Assembly (NCBI RefSeq): GCF_000786695.1
Contig: NZ_CP009962.1
Span: forward strand, 3,286,001 to 3,350,000
Direction of reading: 5' to 3'
Source: Collimonas arenae
Lineage (GTDB): Bacteria; Pseudomonadota; Gammaproteobacteria; Burkholderiales; Burkholderiaceae_D
DNA: 64,000 nucleotides
The position numbers and the translations under genes were made by a program. This document shows positions 26,063 to 35,585 of the stretch, one piece after another (position 1 is the first letter of the stretch; each line of letters starts with the position of its first letter). The notes under the pieces were generated by a model. It did no database searches, was not told where the DNA came from, and was given only the letters and a program-made list of their open reading frames with translations.

Positions 26063-26596
26063 TCACGCAGCGCTAGGCGCAACTTGCATTACCGCAGACG
26101 GGAAGCCGATCGAAGTGCGCGCAGGACGGCGACGCACCTGGTATAGCAGGAAGCAAAGTCCGATCAGCAAAATGCTCCATCGGGCAGGCTTTTGCAGCGG
26201 CCGCGCCTTGAAATCCCTGAGGAAATAAAACAGCGAATCGTCCGAAATGTTCAGGCGTGAAATCACTTTTTCAGGCCAGCGCCGGTTATCAGCGCCGGGA
26301 GAATACACGACGGGAATAGCATTACCACTGAGCCACGCGCCATTCGATGCGCCGGCCTCGCTAAACACGATGGAGGCGACAGGGATTTGCTGTACTGGCG
26401 CCGAGGCGGAGTCTGCCGGCATCGCTTGCATCGCGCCGGTTCTGCCGGACGGGTAAGCATCAATCGCGTGTGCCAGGGCTTTCTCGCCCTGCCCCGCATC
26501 TAGCTGAAAAACCGGTGTCGCCGCCAGGGCGGAACCACAAGAAACCGTGAAAGAAATTGTGAGTAGCAGAGTTGTCAACAACCTGGCTCTTTGCAT
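26063..26596 (-). CDS. Secreted, C-terminally anchored protein of EPS locus (unknown function)
   Basis: The start at 26596 (MQRARLLTTLLLTISFTVSC) is chosen from CAGGAG seven bases upstream. The 177-residue product has a signal peptide ending near ALAAT, a periplasmic part of about 105 residues, and a single C-terminal hydrophobic helix (WSILLIGLCFLLYQV) followed by RRRPARTS. A proline shortly before the helix and the arginine cluster after it recall PEP-CTERM sorting tags, but there is no PEP motif and the tail runs about 17 residues past the arginines. In other betaproteobacteria EPS loci of this kind sit beside exosortase genes; none is visible here. It lies between epsB and epsD. Confidence 0.7.
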   Translation of the reverse strand: MQRARLLTTLLLTISFTVSCGSALAATPVFQLDAGQGEKALAHAIDAYPSGRTGAMQAMPADSASAPVQQIPVASIVFSEAGASNGAWLSGNAIPVVYSPGADNRRWPEKVISRLNISDDSLFYFLRDFKARPLQKPARWSILLIGLCFLLYQVRRRPARTSIGFPSAVMQVAPSAA

Positions 26597-26692
26597 GATG
26601 TTTCTCCTGACAAAATTCATTGCATATGGAATTGTTTCCAGCCCCGCACAAGGCGTTAGCCGGGTCTCCATTGATCCTGCTTTTGCAGCGCA

Positions 26693-28072
26693 TCAATAGG
26701 CGCTGTCTTTTTTCAATACTTCTTTAACGGTGCGAACGATGATCCACAAGTCCAACGCCAGCGACCAGTTGCGCAAATACTCAAGATCGAACTCGATCCG
26801 CGAACGCATTTTGTCCAGGGTGTCCGTCTCTCCGCGGTACCCGTTCACCTGTGCCCAGCCGGTAATGCCAGGTTTGACTTTGTGCCGCAGCATGTAGCCG
26901 CTGATGAGCTTGCGATACAGTTCATTGTGTGCAACTGCATGCGGACGCGGGCCGACGATGCTCATGCGCCCCTGCAAAACGTTGAAAAACTGCGGCAATT
27001 CATCGAGCGAAGTGCGCCGTAAAAAGCTGCCGAAGGGAGTAACCCGCACATCGTTCTTTTTGGCCTGGGCGACTACGGCGCCATCCTCGGCGACTGTCAT
27101 CGAGCGAAATTTGTAGACCACGATTTCTTCGCCATTCAAGCCATAGCGGCGCTGCGCAAAGATGATTTTTCCGGGGGACGAGAGTTTGACGCCGACTGCT
27201 ATCGCTACCATAATCGGCAACAAAAAAATCTGGATCAGGATTGCCAATACAATGTCGCTGCCGCGCTTGACTACGCCGCGCAGGCCGGTAAACGGCGTCT
27301 CCCAGATACCGATCACCGGCACACCACCGACATGGTCGAGGCGCGCTTGTATGAAACCGTAGGTATAGATGTCCGGCACCAGGTAGACCGAGGCGGTCGT
27401 ATCCCGCAGCTCTTCCATCAGTGCCAGCACCCTGGCCTGCTCCGACATCGGCAGGCAGATAAAGATGGTCCTGATCTTGTGCGCAAGGACGTATGACCGG
27501 ACGTCGGCGATAGCGCCAAGGTAGGGACTGAGGCTATGCACATCGGCCGACCTGCCTGTATCTTCAAAAAATCCACGGATATCGATACCTGCATTGCCTG
27601 GCGAAGCCAGCCGGCTGAGAATACCTCCCCCAGGATCGTTGGAGCCGACGATCACCGCCGACCGCACTTCCGGATTTTTGCCGAAATTGAATGCCAACAT
27701 GTAGGCTGTCAGGCGGCTAAGCAGCAGCGCAAAAGGCGCGAGCACAAACCAGGTGCCGATCACGCGGTCGGAAAATTCATAGCGCAATCCGGTGCCTTGC
27801 CCTATCAGGACCAGGATAGCAATGGTGATCGCCCAGCCCAGGAAAATATCGACGGCATATGCCAGCTGTTTTCCAATGTGCAAAGTACGATAGAGTTCGA
27901 TTTGTTCGTAGATATAGGAAGAAATGAAGAAAGCGATAATCATCAGCACCAGGTAACTGCCCGTGAATACTTCGTCCTGTACCAGGATGATCAGATACAA
28001 GGAGCCGAGAATAATCAGCGGATCAAGCAGACGCTTGAAGAAAGAAACCAGCGGGATGTCGTTCTCAGTCAT
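26693..28072 (-). CDS. epsB: Undecaprenyl-phosphate glucose phosphotransferase (EpsB/WcaJ/GumD type)
   Basis: This enzyme starts the EPS repeat by moving a hexose-1-phosphate (usually glucose) from UDP-sugar to undecaprenyl phosphate. The 459-residue protein has four N-terminal helices, a CoA-binding-like central domain (VRSAVIVGSNDPGGGILSRL) and the C-terminal transferase domain: KRGSDIVLAILIQIFLLPIM, FAQRRYGLNGEEIVVYKFRS, RRTSLDELPQFFNVLQGRMS, VGPRPHAVAHNE and PGITGWAQVNGYRGET. Length and motifs match the full WcaJ/GumD class. It starts 10 bp after epsL. Confidence 0.94.
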   Translation of the reverse strand: MTENDIPLVSFFKRLLDPLIILGSLYLIILVQDEVFTGSYLVLMIIAFFISSYIYEQIELYRTLHIGKQLAYAVDIFLGWAITIAILVLIGQGTGLRYEFSDRVIGTWFVLAPFALLLSRLTAYMLAFNFGKNPEVRSAVIVGSNDPGGGILSRLASPGNAGIDIRGFFEDTGRSADVHSLSPYLGAIADVRSYVLAHKIRTIFICLPMSEQARVLALMEELRDTTASVYLVPDIYTYGFIQARLDHVGGVPVIGIWETPFTGLRGVVKRGSDIVLAILIQIFLLPIMVAIAVGVKLSSPGKIIFAQRRYGLNGEEIVVYKFRSMTVAEDGAVVAQAKKNDVRVTPFGSFLRRTSLDELPQFFNVLQGRMSIVGPRPHAVAHNELYRKLISGYMLRHKVKPGITGWAQVNGYRGETDTLDKMRSRIEFDLEYLRNWSLALDLWIIVRTVKEVLKKDSAY

Positions 28073-28082
28073 TTGCCACCCC

Positions 28083-29372
28083 TTAGAATGAATAACGCGT
28101 GTTGAACATCACGCCGTTACTCACATAGCCGCCTGGCGCATTGTTGAGGATCTGCGTACTGCGAACGCCCGACAACTGGACACGCCAATGCAGCGTCGGG
28201 TTGTAGATCACGCTCAGCGCCATGTTGCGCAGCGCATCGTTTGGATTGGTGGCGCTGAAGATACCGGCCGCCGCCGATTGGCTGAAATCTCTTTTTTCAT
28301 ATTTGTACTGGGCTACCAGACGGACTTTGTCGGAATATTGCCAAGCCGAGGCGATGCTGGCGCCGTGATTCAGGGAGTACACGGTAGAGACATCGTCAAC
28401 TGCGCCGATTTCCCGCCAGCCGGCGACGGAGACGTCGATTTTCCCGGTGGGCGACCAGTCGGCTGAGACGCGCGTATTGATGCCGCTAAAATTTCGGACA
28501 GGGAATTCATCCTGCTTTCGGCTCACCCATCCGCCCAGGAAGTGCAGCGTGGTCTTGCCGGTCAACAGCCAATCGACCTTGCCCTTGATCTCGTTCTGGT
28601 CATAGCCGTTGAATACCGGCACGCCGCTATCCAGTTCCGGCGTCGGGTAATCGGCGCGCGTATGGCGCAACTGCAGTCCGATTGTGCTGCCGCTGGCAGC
28701 CAGGTAATCTAGCCCCAGTTCTTCTTGATTCTTCGAGTTGTCGCCCGGTCGTTGCGATTCCAGGTCGTACCACAATTTGCTATACGTCACTCCCGCACGC
28801 ACGCGCCAGCTGGGATGGAACAGCCAGGCGCCGTCAGCGTAGACATCCTCTTGCGTGCGCAGATTACGTTCCAGCAAGTGGAAATCGATGAATGGAGTCA
28901 GTCCTTGCGAATAATTGACGCCAACATTCCCCTGGAATTGATTGCCTGCATGCCAGTTCCAGTTAGCCGCCAGATTCTTCTCCAGATGATTGAGCTGGTC
29001 GAATCTGTCGTAATCGACTTTCGCCACATTCACGTTCGCCGTCAGGTGCTGCTGGCTGAGTGATTTGTCCACCGCCAGGCCGAACAGATACCTGTGCGTG
29101 ATATCGGACAAATTGCTGCCTATCCCCATGGCCTGCGCCGATGCGGAATCCGGCAATCTCAGCAAATTGTTGTCATAGCTGATTCCGTAACCTGCATACG
29201 GAGTGACTGCATCAGGCGGAGGGGTAATAATGTCGGGCGTCGGAATTACGTCGGTAGGCACCAGGTCGCCAGCAATAGCCGGTACTGCAGCGAAGGAGCA
29301 CATCGGTATCAAAAAAACGCATCTCCAGGGCACACGATAAAACACGGCACGACTTCTCATATATCTGTCCAT
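28083..29372 (-). CDS. epsL: EpsL-family outer membrane beta-barrel protein, first gene of EPS operon
   Basis: The start at 29372 (MDRYMRSRAVFYRVPWRCVF) follows GGAAGGTG; longer in-frame starts lack such a site. A signal peptide ends around AIAGD, followed by a proline-rich linker (VPTDVIPTPDIITPPPDAVT) and about 370 residues of alternating amphipathic beta strands rich in aromatic girdles (TANVNVAKVDYDRFDQLNHL, VGLQLRH-type segments). It ends in an aromatic residue (FNTRYSF), the usual outer-membrane assembly signal. EpsL proteins are thought to form the EPS-associated porin in loci with EpsB/D/E/F/G. It is the promoter-proximal gene of an operon that runs to 9003. Confidence 0.86.
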   Translation of the reverse strand: MDRYMRSRAVFYRVPWRCVFLIPMCSFAAVPAIAGDLVPTDVIPTPDIITPPPDAVTPYAGYGISYDNNLLRLPDSASAQAMGIGSNLSDITHRYLFGLAVDKSLSQQHLTANVNVAKVDYDRFDQLNHLEKNLAANWNWHAGNQFQGNVGVNYSQGLTPFIDFHLLERNLRTQEDVYADGAWLFHPSWRVRAGVTYSKLWYDLESQRPGDNSKNQEELGLDYLAASGSTIGLQLRHTRADYPTPELDSGVPVFNGYDQNEIKGKVDWLLTGKTTLHFLGGWVSRKQDEFPVRNFSGINTRVSADWSPTGKIDVSVAGWREIGAVDDVSTVYSLNHGASIASAWQYSDKVRLVAQYKYEKRDFSQSAAAGIFSATNPNDALRNMALSVIYNPTLHWRVQLSGVRSTQILNNAPGGYVSNGVMFNTRYSF

Positions 29373-30631
29373 CAAACACCTTCCTGGACCAATAAGCTGG
29401 TCCAAATTGCATGACATCAACACCACTCCTATTGGCCAGAGCTGTACGCCTGGCAATGAAAATGGTAGAAACATCAGTCGATAACTGGCCTCCAGAGCGC
29501 TTCGGATTTATCAAAGGGCGACAAGGGGCTACGGCGCCGCATCTTTCAAAAGAGTCGGGCCAACGTCAATTACTTCAGAGAAATTCCCGGTATCGGCATT
29601 GCTTATGCAAGCCGAATCCGCGGTTATCGCTTTGCGTCGAAATGCGCTAAAGGCAACTAAAGAATCCGGTTAAGAAACAGTGGACGGAATGCCGCAGGAA
29701 GTTTGCGATACGGACCGCTTCCCCGCGTTGTTTGATATTGAATTTTTGCTACCGAGTTAACTGATGCGAGGCGGCGCAATCCAGACACAGCAACAAAAAT
29801 ATTGTTGCCAGAAAACCCCTTTGGATTCGCATCAACTACATGGACGCGTGCTGCGATGGAACGGCCATTTGAGGCTCGTTTTCGGCGCAACGGCGGAACG
29901 TTTGTTTGCATGATATTTCCTTTAACAGAATACTTAACGAGCCTGGTTGCGACTCATGCAAGAAATTGAGTAAAGTCAGCATTGCTATTCAGTGCTTTAC
30001 GTTCTGAAAGCATTGAAGGAGCAAGCTGTCGCCCTCTCGGACATGTACATTAAGTGCACAGTCAGAGTTATGCTGCAGGCCAACATAAAGACATATGTAA
30101 AACATCGTTAGTTCTGTTTTGAAACGATTTGTTACATCTTACTTTTTGGCAGTTCTCACGATGACAACTAGTGCGTTGACGATTTGAGAATACATGGAAA
30201 CATTTAAGTTCCAATTTTGAAAATTTTTTACACCCCCTCCAAAACTCTTTAAATATAAGGCTTCACGGCATGCAACGATTTTTATTTTGAATCTATCCAC
30301 TACATTTCTCTGTACGCTAACAGACATAGCCGGCGATTCTTCTCAACATAAATTAGCTATTTTAAAAATCAATCTTTAACATTATTATTCATACAGAATA
30401 CGCAATTGTGCATAGCACAATAAAATGGAAATAATGTGAAAATCCTGAAGGCGGATTTTTACCTGCGTACTCCGTTGAGGCGAATCATTGCAAACTGACC
30501 GCCGCACATAAATTCAACTTTCCACAAAACGATTTGCAAGAAATTTTGAAAAAAAATGCAGGAAAGCGATATATTCTCCAGACGCTCGGGTAGCGCATTG
30601 AGACAACCTGCTCAAGATATGGACGGACACA
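29373..30631. promoter_or_regulatory. Large AT-rich upstream region of the EPS operon
   Basis: No convincing gene is present in this 1.26-kb interval. Short frames at 29411-29650 (plus) and 29657-29911 (minus) have no ribosome site and atypical residue use. From about 30060 to 30470 the base composition turns strongly AT-rich, with many A and T runs, in contrast to the GC-rich coding regions on both sides. This fits a long regulatory region with curved DNA or nucleoid-protein binding ahead of epsL, and the promoter of the divergent PAP2 gene. I could not fix a specific -35/-10 pair. Confidence 0.5.
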
Positions 30632-31345
30632 ATGTGGAACAATGACCTGGATGTAGCCGTGATCAATTGGTTGAACCAATTTACGGTGATGTCAGCGCCT
30701 TTCAATCAAATCGTTCACTATATTTCCGGCTCGAACCTGTTCAAAGGTTTCCCTGTCATGGGCCTGATCTGGTATTTCTGGTTTCGGGACTCCGATCCGA
30801 AATCGGACACCCGGCGGATTATCATCGCGACATTGCTGGGATGCGTAGTCGCGGTGTTCATCGCCAGGGTCGCGAACAATCTCGGCCCGTATCAGCCCCG
30901 CCCTTTTGCAAACCTGGCGCTCGCCCATCAAACCTATATCGGGCTGCCGGTGCCGGAGAGTCAGGCCTTGTACATATGGAGTTCCTTCCCAAGCGACCAT
31001 GCCGCATTGTTTTTCAGTCTCGCCACCGGAATTTTTTTGATTTCAAGAAGCGCAGGATGGCTGGCCTATCTGTATGTCCTGATCTTCATTGCGCTGCCCA
31101 GGGTGTACCTCGGCTTGCACTACCCTACCGACATTTTCGCCGGCGGCATTTTGGGAATCGCGTGTGTCGCACTCAGCACGCGCGCTAGTGTGACCAGACT
31201 ATATGACGGCTACTGCGTTACGCTCATGAACAGATATCCTGCGGCGTTTCAGACGGCGCTGTTCATCATCAGCACTGAAATAGGCGTGATGTTTGGCGAC
31301 ATCCGATTGCTGCTTGAAGGGATAGTGAAATATTTTCCCAGATAG
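30632..31345 (+). CDS. PAP2-family membrane phosphatase (undecaprenyl-PP phosphatase-like)
   Basis: The 237-residue integral membrane protein has the three PAP2 motifs: NNLGPYQPRP, SSFPSDHAALFF (motif 2 with catalytic histidine) and RVYLGLHYPTDIFAGG (motif 3 with the nucleophile histidine). About six helices are predicted. Such proteins often recycle undecaprenyl pyrophosphate (BcrC/YbjG type) or dephosphorylate lipid intermediates. Its place upstream of, and divergent from, the EPS operon fits carrier-lipid recycling during polymer synthesis; this is inference. The ribosome site before the ATG at 30632 is weak. Confidence 0.87.
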   Translation: MWNNDLDVAVINWLNQFTVMSAPFNQIVHYISGSNLFKGFPVMGLIWYFWFRDSDPKSDTRRIIIATLLGCVVAVFIARVANNLGPYQPRPFANLALAHQTYIGLPVPESQALYIWSSFPSDHAALFFSLATGIFLISRSAGWLAYLYVLIFIALPRVYLGLHYPTDIFAGGILGIACVALSTRASVTRLYDGYCVTLMNRYPAAFQTALFIISTEIGVMFGDIRLLLEGIVKYFPR

Positions 31346-31583
31346 CCAGGTAACAGCATGCAACGGAAATCGGTCGACTCGAATTTACAGGCTGCCCGGA
31401 TTCGTCCCGGCGCTACCAGTCTACCTAAGCATTGAAATGGGATGCATACAATCAATAGTAAGCGGCAAGTCTAAGGAGCATACATAGAATGACATTGACC
31501 ACCGACAGACGCAGCGAGCCGGAGGCGGCAATTCGCAGGCGCTGCCTTAGCCCAATTGAGCCGCACGAAACACGGGCCTCAAG

Positions 31584-31979
31584 ATGACGCACCGAACTGC
31601 CAGTTGCTCTTGCGGCCAGCTCACCGCTACTACGTCGGCCGCCCCTGTTCGCGTCTCCGTTTGCCACTGCCTGGACTGCCAACGCAGAACGGGCAGCGTG
31701 TTCGCTGCACAAGCGCGATTTCCCGCGAGCTCGGTGGCCATTGCCGGAGCATCGAGCACCTTCGTTCGGGTCGGGGATGCTGGAAGCAAGAGCACGTTCC
31801 ACTTCTGCGCCACATGCGGCGCCACGGTGTACTACACCATCGAGGACAGCGGAGACAGCATCGTTATTCCCGTCGGGGCTTTTGCAGATCCGGCCTTTCC
31901 CGCCCCCACGTTCTCGGTGTACGAAGAACGCATGCACACCTGGGTTGAAATGCCCGCAGGCATCGAGCACATGGATTAG
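31584..31979 (+). CDS. GFA-family zinc-binding protein
   Basis: The 131-residue protein carries the GFA (glutathione-dependent formaldehyde-activating enzyme-like) zinc-binding pattern: CSCGQL at residues 8-13, CHCLDCQRRTGS at about 27-38, and FHFCATCGATVYY at about 73-85. It ends MHTWVEMPAGIEHMD, as many family members do. Most GFA proteins have no proven reaction, and formaldehyde activation has been questioned. It is a single gene with no clear partner; about 240 bp separates it from the PAP2 gene. Confidence 0.88.
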   Translation: MTHRTASCSCGQLTATTSAAPVRVSVCHCLDCQRRTGSVFAAQARFPASSVAIAGASSTFVRVGDAGSKSTFHFCATCGATVYYTIEDSGDSIVIPVGAFADPAFPAPTFSVYEERMHTWVEMPAGIEHMD

Positions 31980-32359
31980 CCCGCGTGCGCTCGTCAGCGG
32001 CAACTGCACCATTTTTGCGAGACGATGCCGGGTTGTGTGCGCCACCTGTTCCACGTTGCTACCAATATCCGGCGCCAGGGAGCTATCTGCCTCTCGAATG
32101 TCATCCCCCTGGAGAACGGGGGTACGCCTCTAAGATCATGTTGCCTCGAAGGCTTGTTCGGGCTTGGATTGTGTCCTATATTAATATCAGCGAGGTTGTG
32201 GACAAGTAAGCAACCTGCCGATCCGGCGCAAGATGTTGATACACCAATGCACGAACCGGCCTCGCCGCCCATAGCCTTCCCTAAAGGCGATCTTGACTCC
32301 CCGGAGACCGCATGGTCATGTCACGGCCCAGAGGTTGTGGTCCAAAGAAGGAGAACAAA
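31980..32359. other. Intergenic region upstream of ABC importer
   Basis: About 380 bp with no convincing gene. It should include the promoter of the importer operon. An ATG at 32312 is in frame with the binding-protein gene but lacks a ribosome site, so it is treated as leader. Confidence 0.4.
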
Positions 32360-33616
32360 ATGGGCGATCACGCAGCTATCGGCAATCCGCAACGCAGGAC
32401 AATTCTCAAAGCCGCAGTGGCGACTGGCATTTTGCAAATTGCAGCCCCATTCGTCACCAAGGCCTATGGTGAGGAACCCATCAAGTTCGGGCTCGACAAT
32501 CCTCTCACCGGAACCTATGCCGAACTTGGCAAAAATGAACAAATCGGGTGCGAGCTCGCCATTGAGCAAATTAATGCCAAGGGCGGCATTCTTGGGCGTC
32601 CGGTGCAGCTGGTGGTGGAAGATTCGACTAGCGCCGACACCGGTACGGCAGTACAAAAGGCACGCAAGCTGATCGCGCGCGACAAGGTTGACTTTCTCTT
32701 GGGAAACGTCAATTCCGCGATGGCGCTAGCGATCGGTCAAGTTTCCAATGAACTCCGAACATTGCATATAGTTACCGGCGGCCACACCGATGCCGTGACC
32801 GGCACCGACTGTCACTGGAACGTATTTCGTGTGTGCAATACCACTCGCATGGAAACCAATTCTGTTGCGAGACTCCTTTTCGAAAAGTACGGCAAGAAAT
32901 GGTTTTTCATCACACCGGACTATGCGTTCGGCCATACCCTGCAGCAGGGCTTCGAGGCCAGCCTTAAAACATATGGCGGAACAGGGGTTGGCGCGGCATT
33001 GGCGCCCCTTGGAACAAGCGATTATTCGCCCTACCTGATCAAGGCGCAAGCCGCGAATCCGGACGTCGTCCTCTTTCTCACAGCGGGAGACGATGCAGTT
33101 AACTCACTCAAGCAGGCCGTGCAATTCGGCCTGGACAAACGCTTCCATATCGCCGGCGCCCAGCAAGAACTCGAAGTGCTGGAGGGATTGCCTCCCAATG
33201 CTCGCATCGGTACCTGGGTTTTCGAATGGTACTGGAACCAGCCCAACGTGCCGCATGTTGCCGAATTCGTCGCCGTAATCAAGAAAAGAGCCGGCAGGGT
33301 GCCAACTGCGCGTCACTGGTTCGGCTATGTTGCAGTCTGGACCGTGGCGCTCGTCGCTAACCAGGAAAAGACCCTGGACGCAGTCAAACTGGCCAAGGCG
33401 CTCGAAGGATTCAAGCTGCCGCCCGAAGTTGGATTGATGCCCGACACGCCCTTCTATCGTGCTGGCGACCATCAGCTCATGCCGAACCTGTATGTCGGAC
33501 ACGCCGTCGAAAAAGGCTCCGCTCCCGAAGATCTGTTTCATGTGGACTCCGTGGTCAAGGGCTCCGAGGCGGCATTGCCGGTCTCGCAGACAGGCTGCAC
33601 CATGAAATGGTCCTAG
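32360..33616 (+). CDS. ABC transporter substrate-binding protein, branched-chain amino acid type
   Basis: The start at 32360 (MGDHAAIGNPQRRTILKAAV) follows AAGGAG. The N-terminus has a twin-arginine-like start (QRRTILKAAVATGILQIAA), so export may be by Tat. The mature part is a Peripla_BP_6 (LivJ-like) protein: FGLDNPLTGTYAELGKNEQI, INAKGGILGRPVQLVVEDST, KVDFLLGNVNSAMALAI and PDYAFGHTLQQGF. The 418-residue length is usual. It is the first gene of a five-gene importer next to acdR-acdS, suggesting an amino-acid substrate such as ACC, D-amino acids or branched-chain amino acids. The true ligand cannot be read from sequence. Confidence 0.92.
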   Translation: MGDHAAIGNPQRRTILKAAVATGILQIAAPFVTKAYGEEPIKFGLDNPLTGTYAELGKNEQIGCELAIEQINAKGGILGRPVQLVVEDSTSADTGTAVQKARKLIARDKVDFLLGNVNSAMALAIGQVSNELRTLHIVTGGHTDAVTGTDCHWNVFRVCNTTRMETNSVARLLFEKYGKKWFFITPDYAFGHTLQQGFEASLKTYGGTGVGAALAPLGTSDYSPYLIKAQAANPDVVLFLTAGDDAVNSLKQAVQFGLDKRFHIAGAQQELEVLEGLPPNARIGTWVFEWYWNQPNVPHVAEFVAVIKKRAGRVPTARHWFGYVAVWTVALVANQEKTLDAVKLAKALEGFKLPPEVGLMPDTPFYRAGDHQLMPNLYVGHAVEKGSAPEDLFHVDSVVKGSEAALPVSQTGCTMKWS

Positions 33617-33768
33617 ACGCCAACCGGGCTATGCTGTCCGCAGCGATAGGCGACGACTGGCTTGGATGCGGGTCTTGCAGCACCGCACGCGGCGAATAAG
33701 AAGAAATCGCCGAATCATATTTTGCAGTCCGCCAGACCAAACTGGCGAACTGTATCGGCGAGGGCAAC

Positions 33769-34638
33769 ATGACCGAACTCATCCTTTTCAACGTCTTCAA
33801 TGGCATCATCATCGGCGCATTCTATGCGCTGATGGCGCTCGGCTTGTCCTTGATTCTCAACCTGAGCGGGGTCATCAACTTCGCCCACGGCGGCTTCCTT
33901 GCGATGGGTGCCTATCTGGCCTACACGTTGTTCCCATACACAGGTTTCTGGCTAGCTTTGCTGATCGCTCCGGTGCTAACCGCAATACTTGGCCTGGTTA
34001 CAGAACGCGTGCTGATTCGCCGGCTGTATGGGCGCGACCCCTTGTACAGCTTGCTGCTGACATTCGGACTGGCTTTCATACTGCAGGACGGCACGCGCTA
34101 TATCTGGGGGCCACAGACACTTCCTTACGAGATACCTGCCGCGCTGACCACGCCGCTGAATGCGACCCTGTTTTTCCTGACAGGCTATCGGCTGCTGATG
34201 CTGCTGCTGGTGATCGGCGTGGTGATCGGCCTGTTCCTGATCCTTAACCACACGCGGCTCGGCATACGGATCCGTGCCGGCACTTCCGACCTTGACATGG
34301 TGTCCGCACTTGGAGTCAACGTGCGGATACTGCGCAACCTGAACTTCGGTCTCGGCATCTATTTGGCCGGACTGGCCGGCGTGCTTGCCGCCGGCATGCT
34401 CGGCCTGCAACCGACAATCGGCGATTCGCTCATCATGCCAAGCTTCGTCGCCATCATTGTCGGCGGCCTCGGTAGCCTTCCCGGCACACTGCTGGGTGGG
34501 ATTTTGATCGGTGTCGCATCGAGCGTCACCTCCGTATTCTTTCCCTCGGCAACCGAAGCGGTGATATATGTGATGATGGCCCTCGTACTGTTGTTGCGCC
34601 CGCGCGGCTTGCTGGGAGAAGAAGGGAGGATACGGTGA
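33769..34638 (+). CDS. Branched-chain-type ABC transporter permease (LivH-like)
   Basis: The 289-residue polytopic permease has the LivH pattern: NVFNGIIIGAFYALMALGLS near the start, LSGVINFAHGGFLAMGAYLA, then the conserved cytoplasmic loop ALGVNVRILRNLNFGLGIYL, and VAIIVGGLGSLPGTLLGGIL. About eight helices are predicted. It forms the inner-membrane channel with the LivM-like protein, whose GTG start overlaps its last codons by 4 bp. A 152-bp gap separates it from the binding-protein gene. Confidence 0.93.
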   Translation: MTELILFNVFNGIIIGAFYALMALGLSLILNLSGVINFAHGGFLAMGAYLAYTLFPYTGFWLALLIAPVLTAILGLVTERVLIRRLYGRDPLYSLLLTFGLAFILQDGTRYIWGPQTLPYEIPAALTTPLNATLFFLTGYRLLMLLLVIGVVIGLFLILNHTRLGIRIRAGTSDLDMVSALGVNVRILRNLNFGLGIYLAGLAGVLAAGMLGLQPTIGDSLIMPSFVAIIVGGLGSLPGTLLGGILIGVASSVTSVFFPSATEAVIYVMMALVLLLRPRGLLGEEGRIR

Positions 34639-35585
34639 ACAGCCGCTACAACCTGGCAAGCGATCTGGCGATCTGGGCCGTGTTGCTCAGCATGCCCTTC
34701 TGGATGAGCTCGATTGGCGGATATCCTGCATTGGGCAGCCGTGTCCTGGTCATGGGGCTGGCGGCCATGTCGCTCAACTTCCTGCTGGGATTTACCGGCG
34801 TCTTGTCCTTCGGACACGCAGCCTATTTTGGTCTGGGCGCGTACGGCGTAGGCATGACAATCAGATACCTGACACCTAGCACTCCTCTCGGCATCCTGAT
34901 CGGAATAGCGGTGGGCACCGCAGCAGCGGCCGTCGTTGGCGCACTGATTGTCAAATTGCGTGGCGTCTATTTCGCCATGGCGACGATCGCCTTCGGACAA
35001 GTTTTTTACTTCATCGCCTTCCGCTGGAATACCGTCACCGGCGGTGATGACGGCCTCTCCGGCTGGCACCGTATACCGATTAACCTGGGATTTGGCACGA
35101 TCGACATTCTGGGCAATGACAAAATATTCTATTACTTCGTACTGATTTGTTTTGCCGTCGCAGTCGCCATCATGGCTGCACTGCTTCGCTCGCCGTTTGG
35201 CCGCACGCTGCTGGCCATCCGCGAAAATGAACGCCGCGCACAATTCCTGGGTATTCCGATAGCGTCGCACATCTGGCTGTCGTTCGTGATTTCGTGCCTG
35301 TTCGTGAGCCTGGCGGGCACACTCTACGCCTTGCTCAACAATTTCGCCGACCCGCACGGCTTACACTGGAATCAGTCGGGCGATTTCGTTATCATGACGG
35401 TGCTCGGCGGCATGCGCTCGTTTTGGGGGCCGTTGATTGGCGCCGCGATTTTCGTCGTCTTGCAAGACTATATTTCCAGCCACACAGAGAACTGGATGTC
35501 ATTTATTGGCCTGCTTTTCATTTTGGTCGTCCTGTTTTTCCCACGTGGCGTCCTCGGCCTTTTTCATAAAAAAGAGGACTCATGA
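34635..35585 (+). CDS. Branched-chain-type ABC transporter permease (LivM-like)
   Basis: The 316-residue second permease begins at a GTG that overlaps the upstream stop by 4 bp, so the two are coupled. Family motifs include LNFLLGFTGVLSFGHAAYFG, LRGVYFAMATIAFGQVFYFI, ENERRAQFLGIPIASHIWLS and VLGGMRSFWGPLIGAAIFVV. About ten helices are predicted. It pairs with the LivH-like permease and precedes livG-like with another 4-bp overlap. Confidence 0.93.
   Translation: MNSRYNLASDLAIWAVLLSMPFWMSSIGGYPALGSRVLVMGLAAMSLNFLLGFTGVLSFGHAAYFGLGAYGVGMTIRYLTPSTPLGILIGIAVGTAAAAVVGALIVKLRGVYFAMATIAFGQVFYFIAFRWNTVTGGDDGLSGWHRIPINLGFGTIDILGNDKIFYYFVLICFAVAVAIMAALLRSPFGRTLLAIRENERRAQFLGIPIASHIWLSFVISCLFVSLAGTLYALLNNFADPHGLHWNQSGDFVIMTVLGGMRSFWGPLIGAAIFVVLQDYISSHTENWMSFIGLLFILVVLFFPRGVLGLFHKKEDS

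Noticed and set aside
29657..29911. Minus-strand frame of 84 codons in the AT-rich EPS upstream region
   Set aside because: No ribosome site, no recognisable features and atypical residue use; kept as non-coding.
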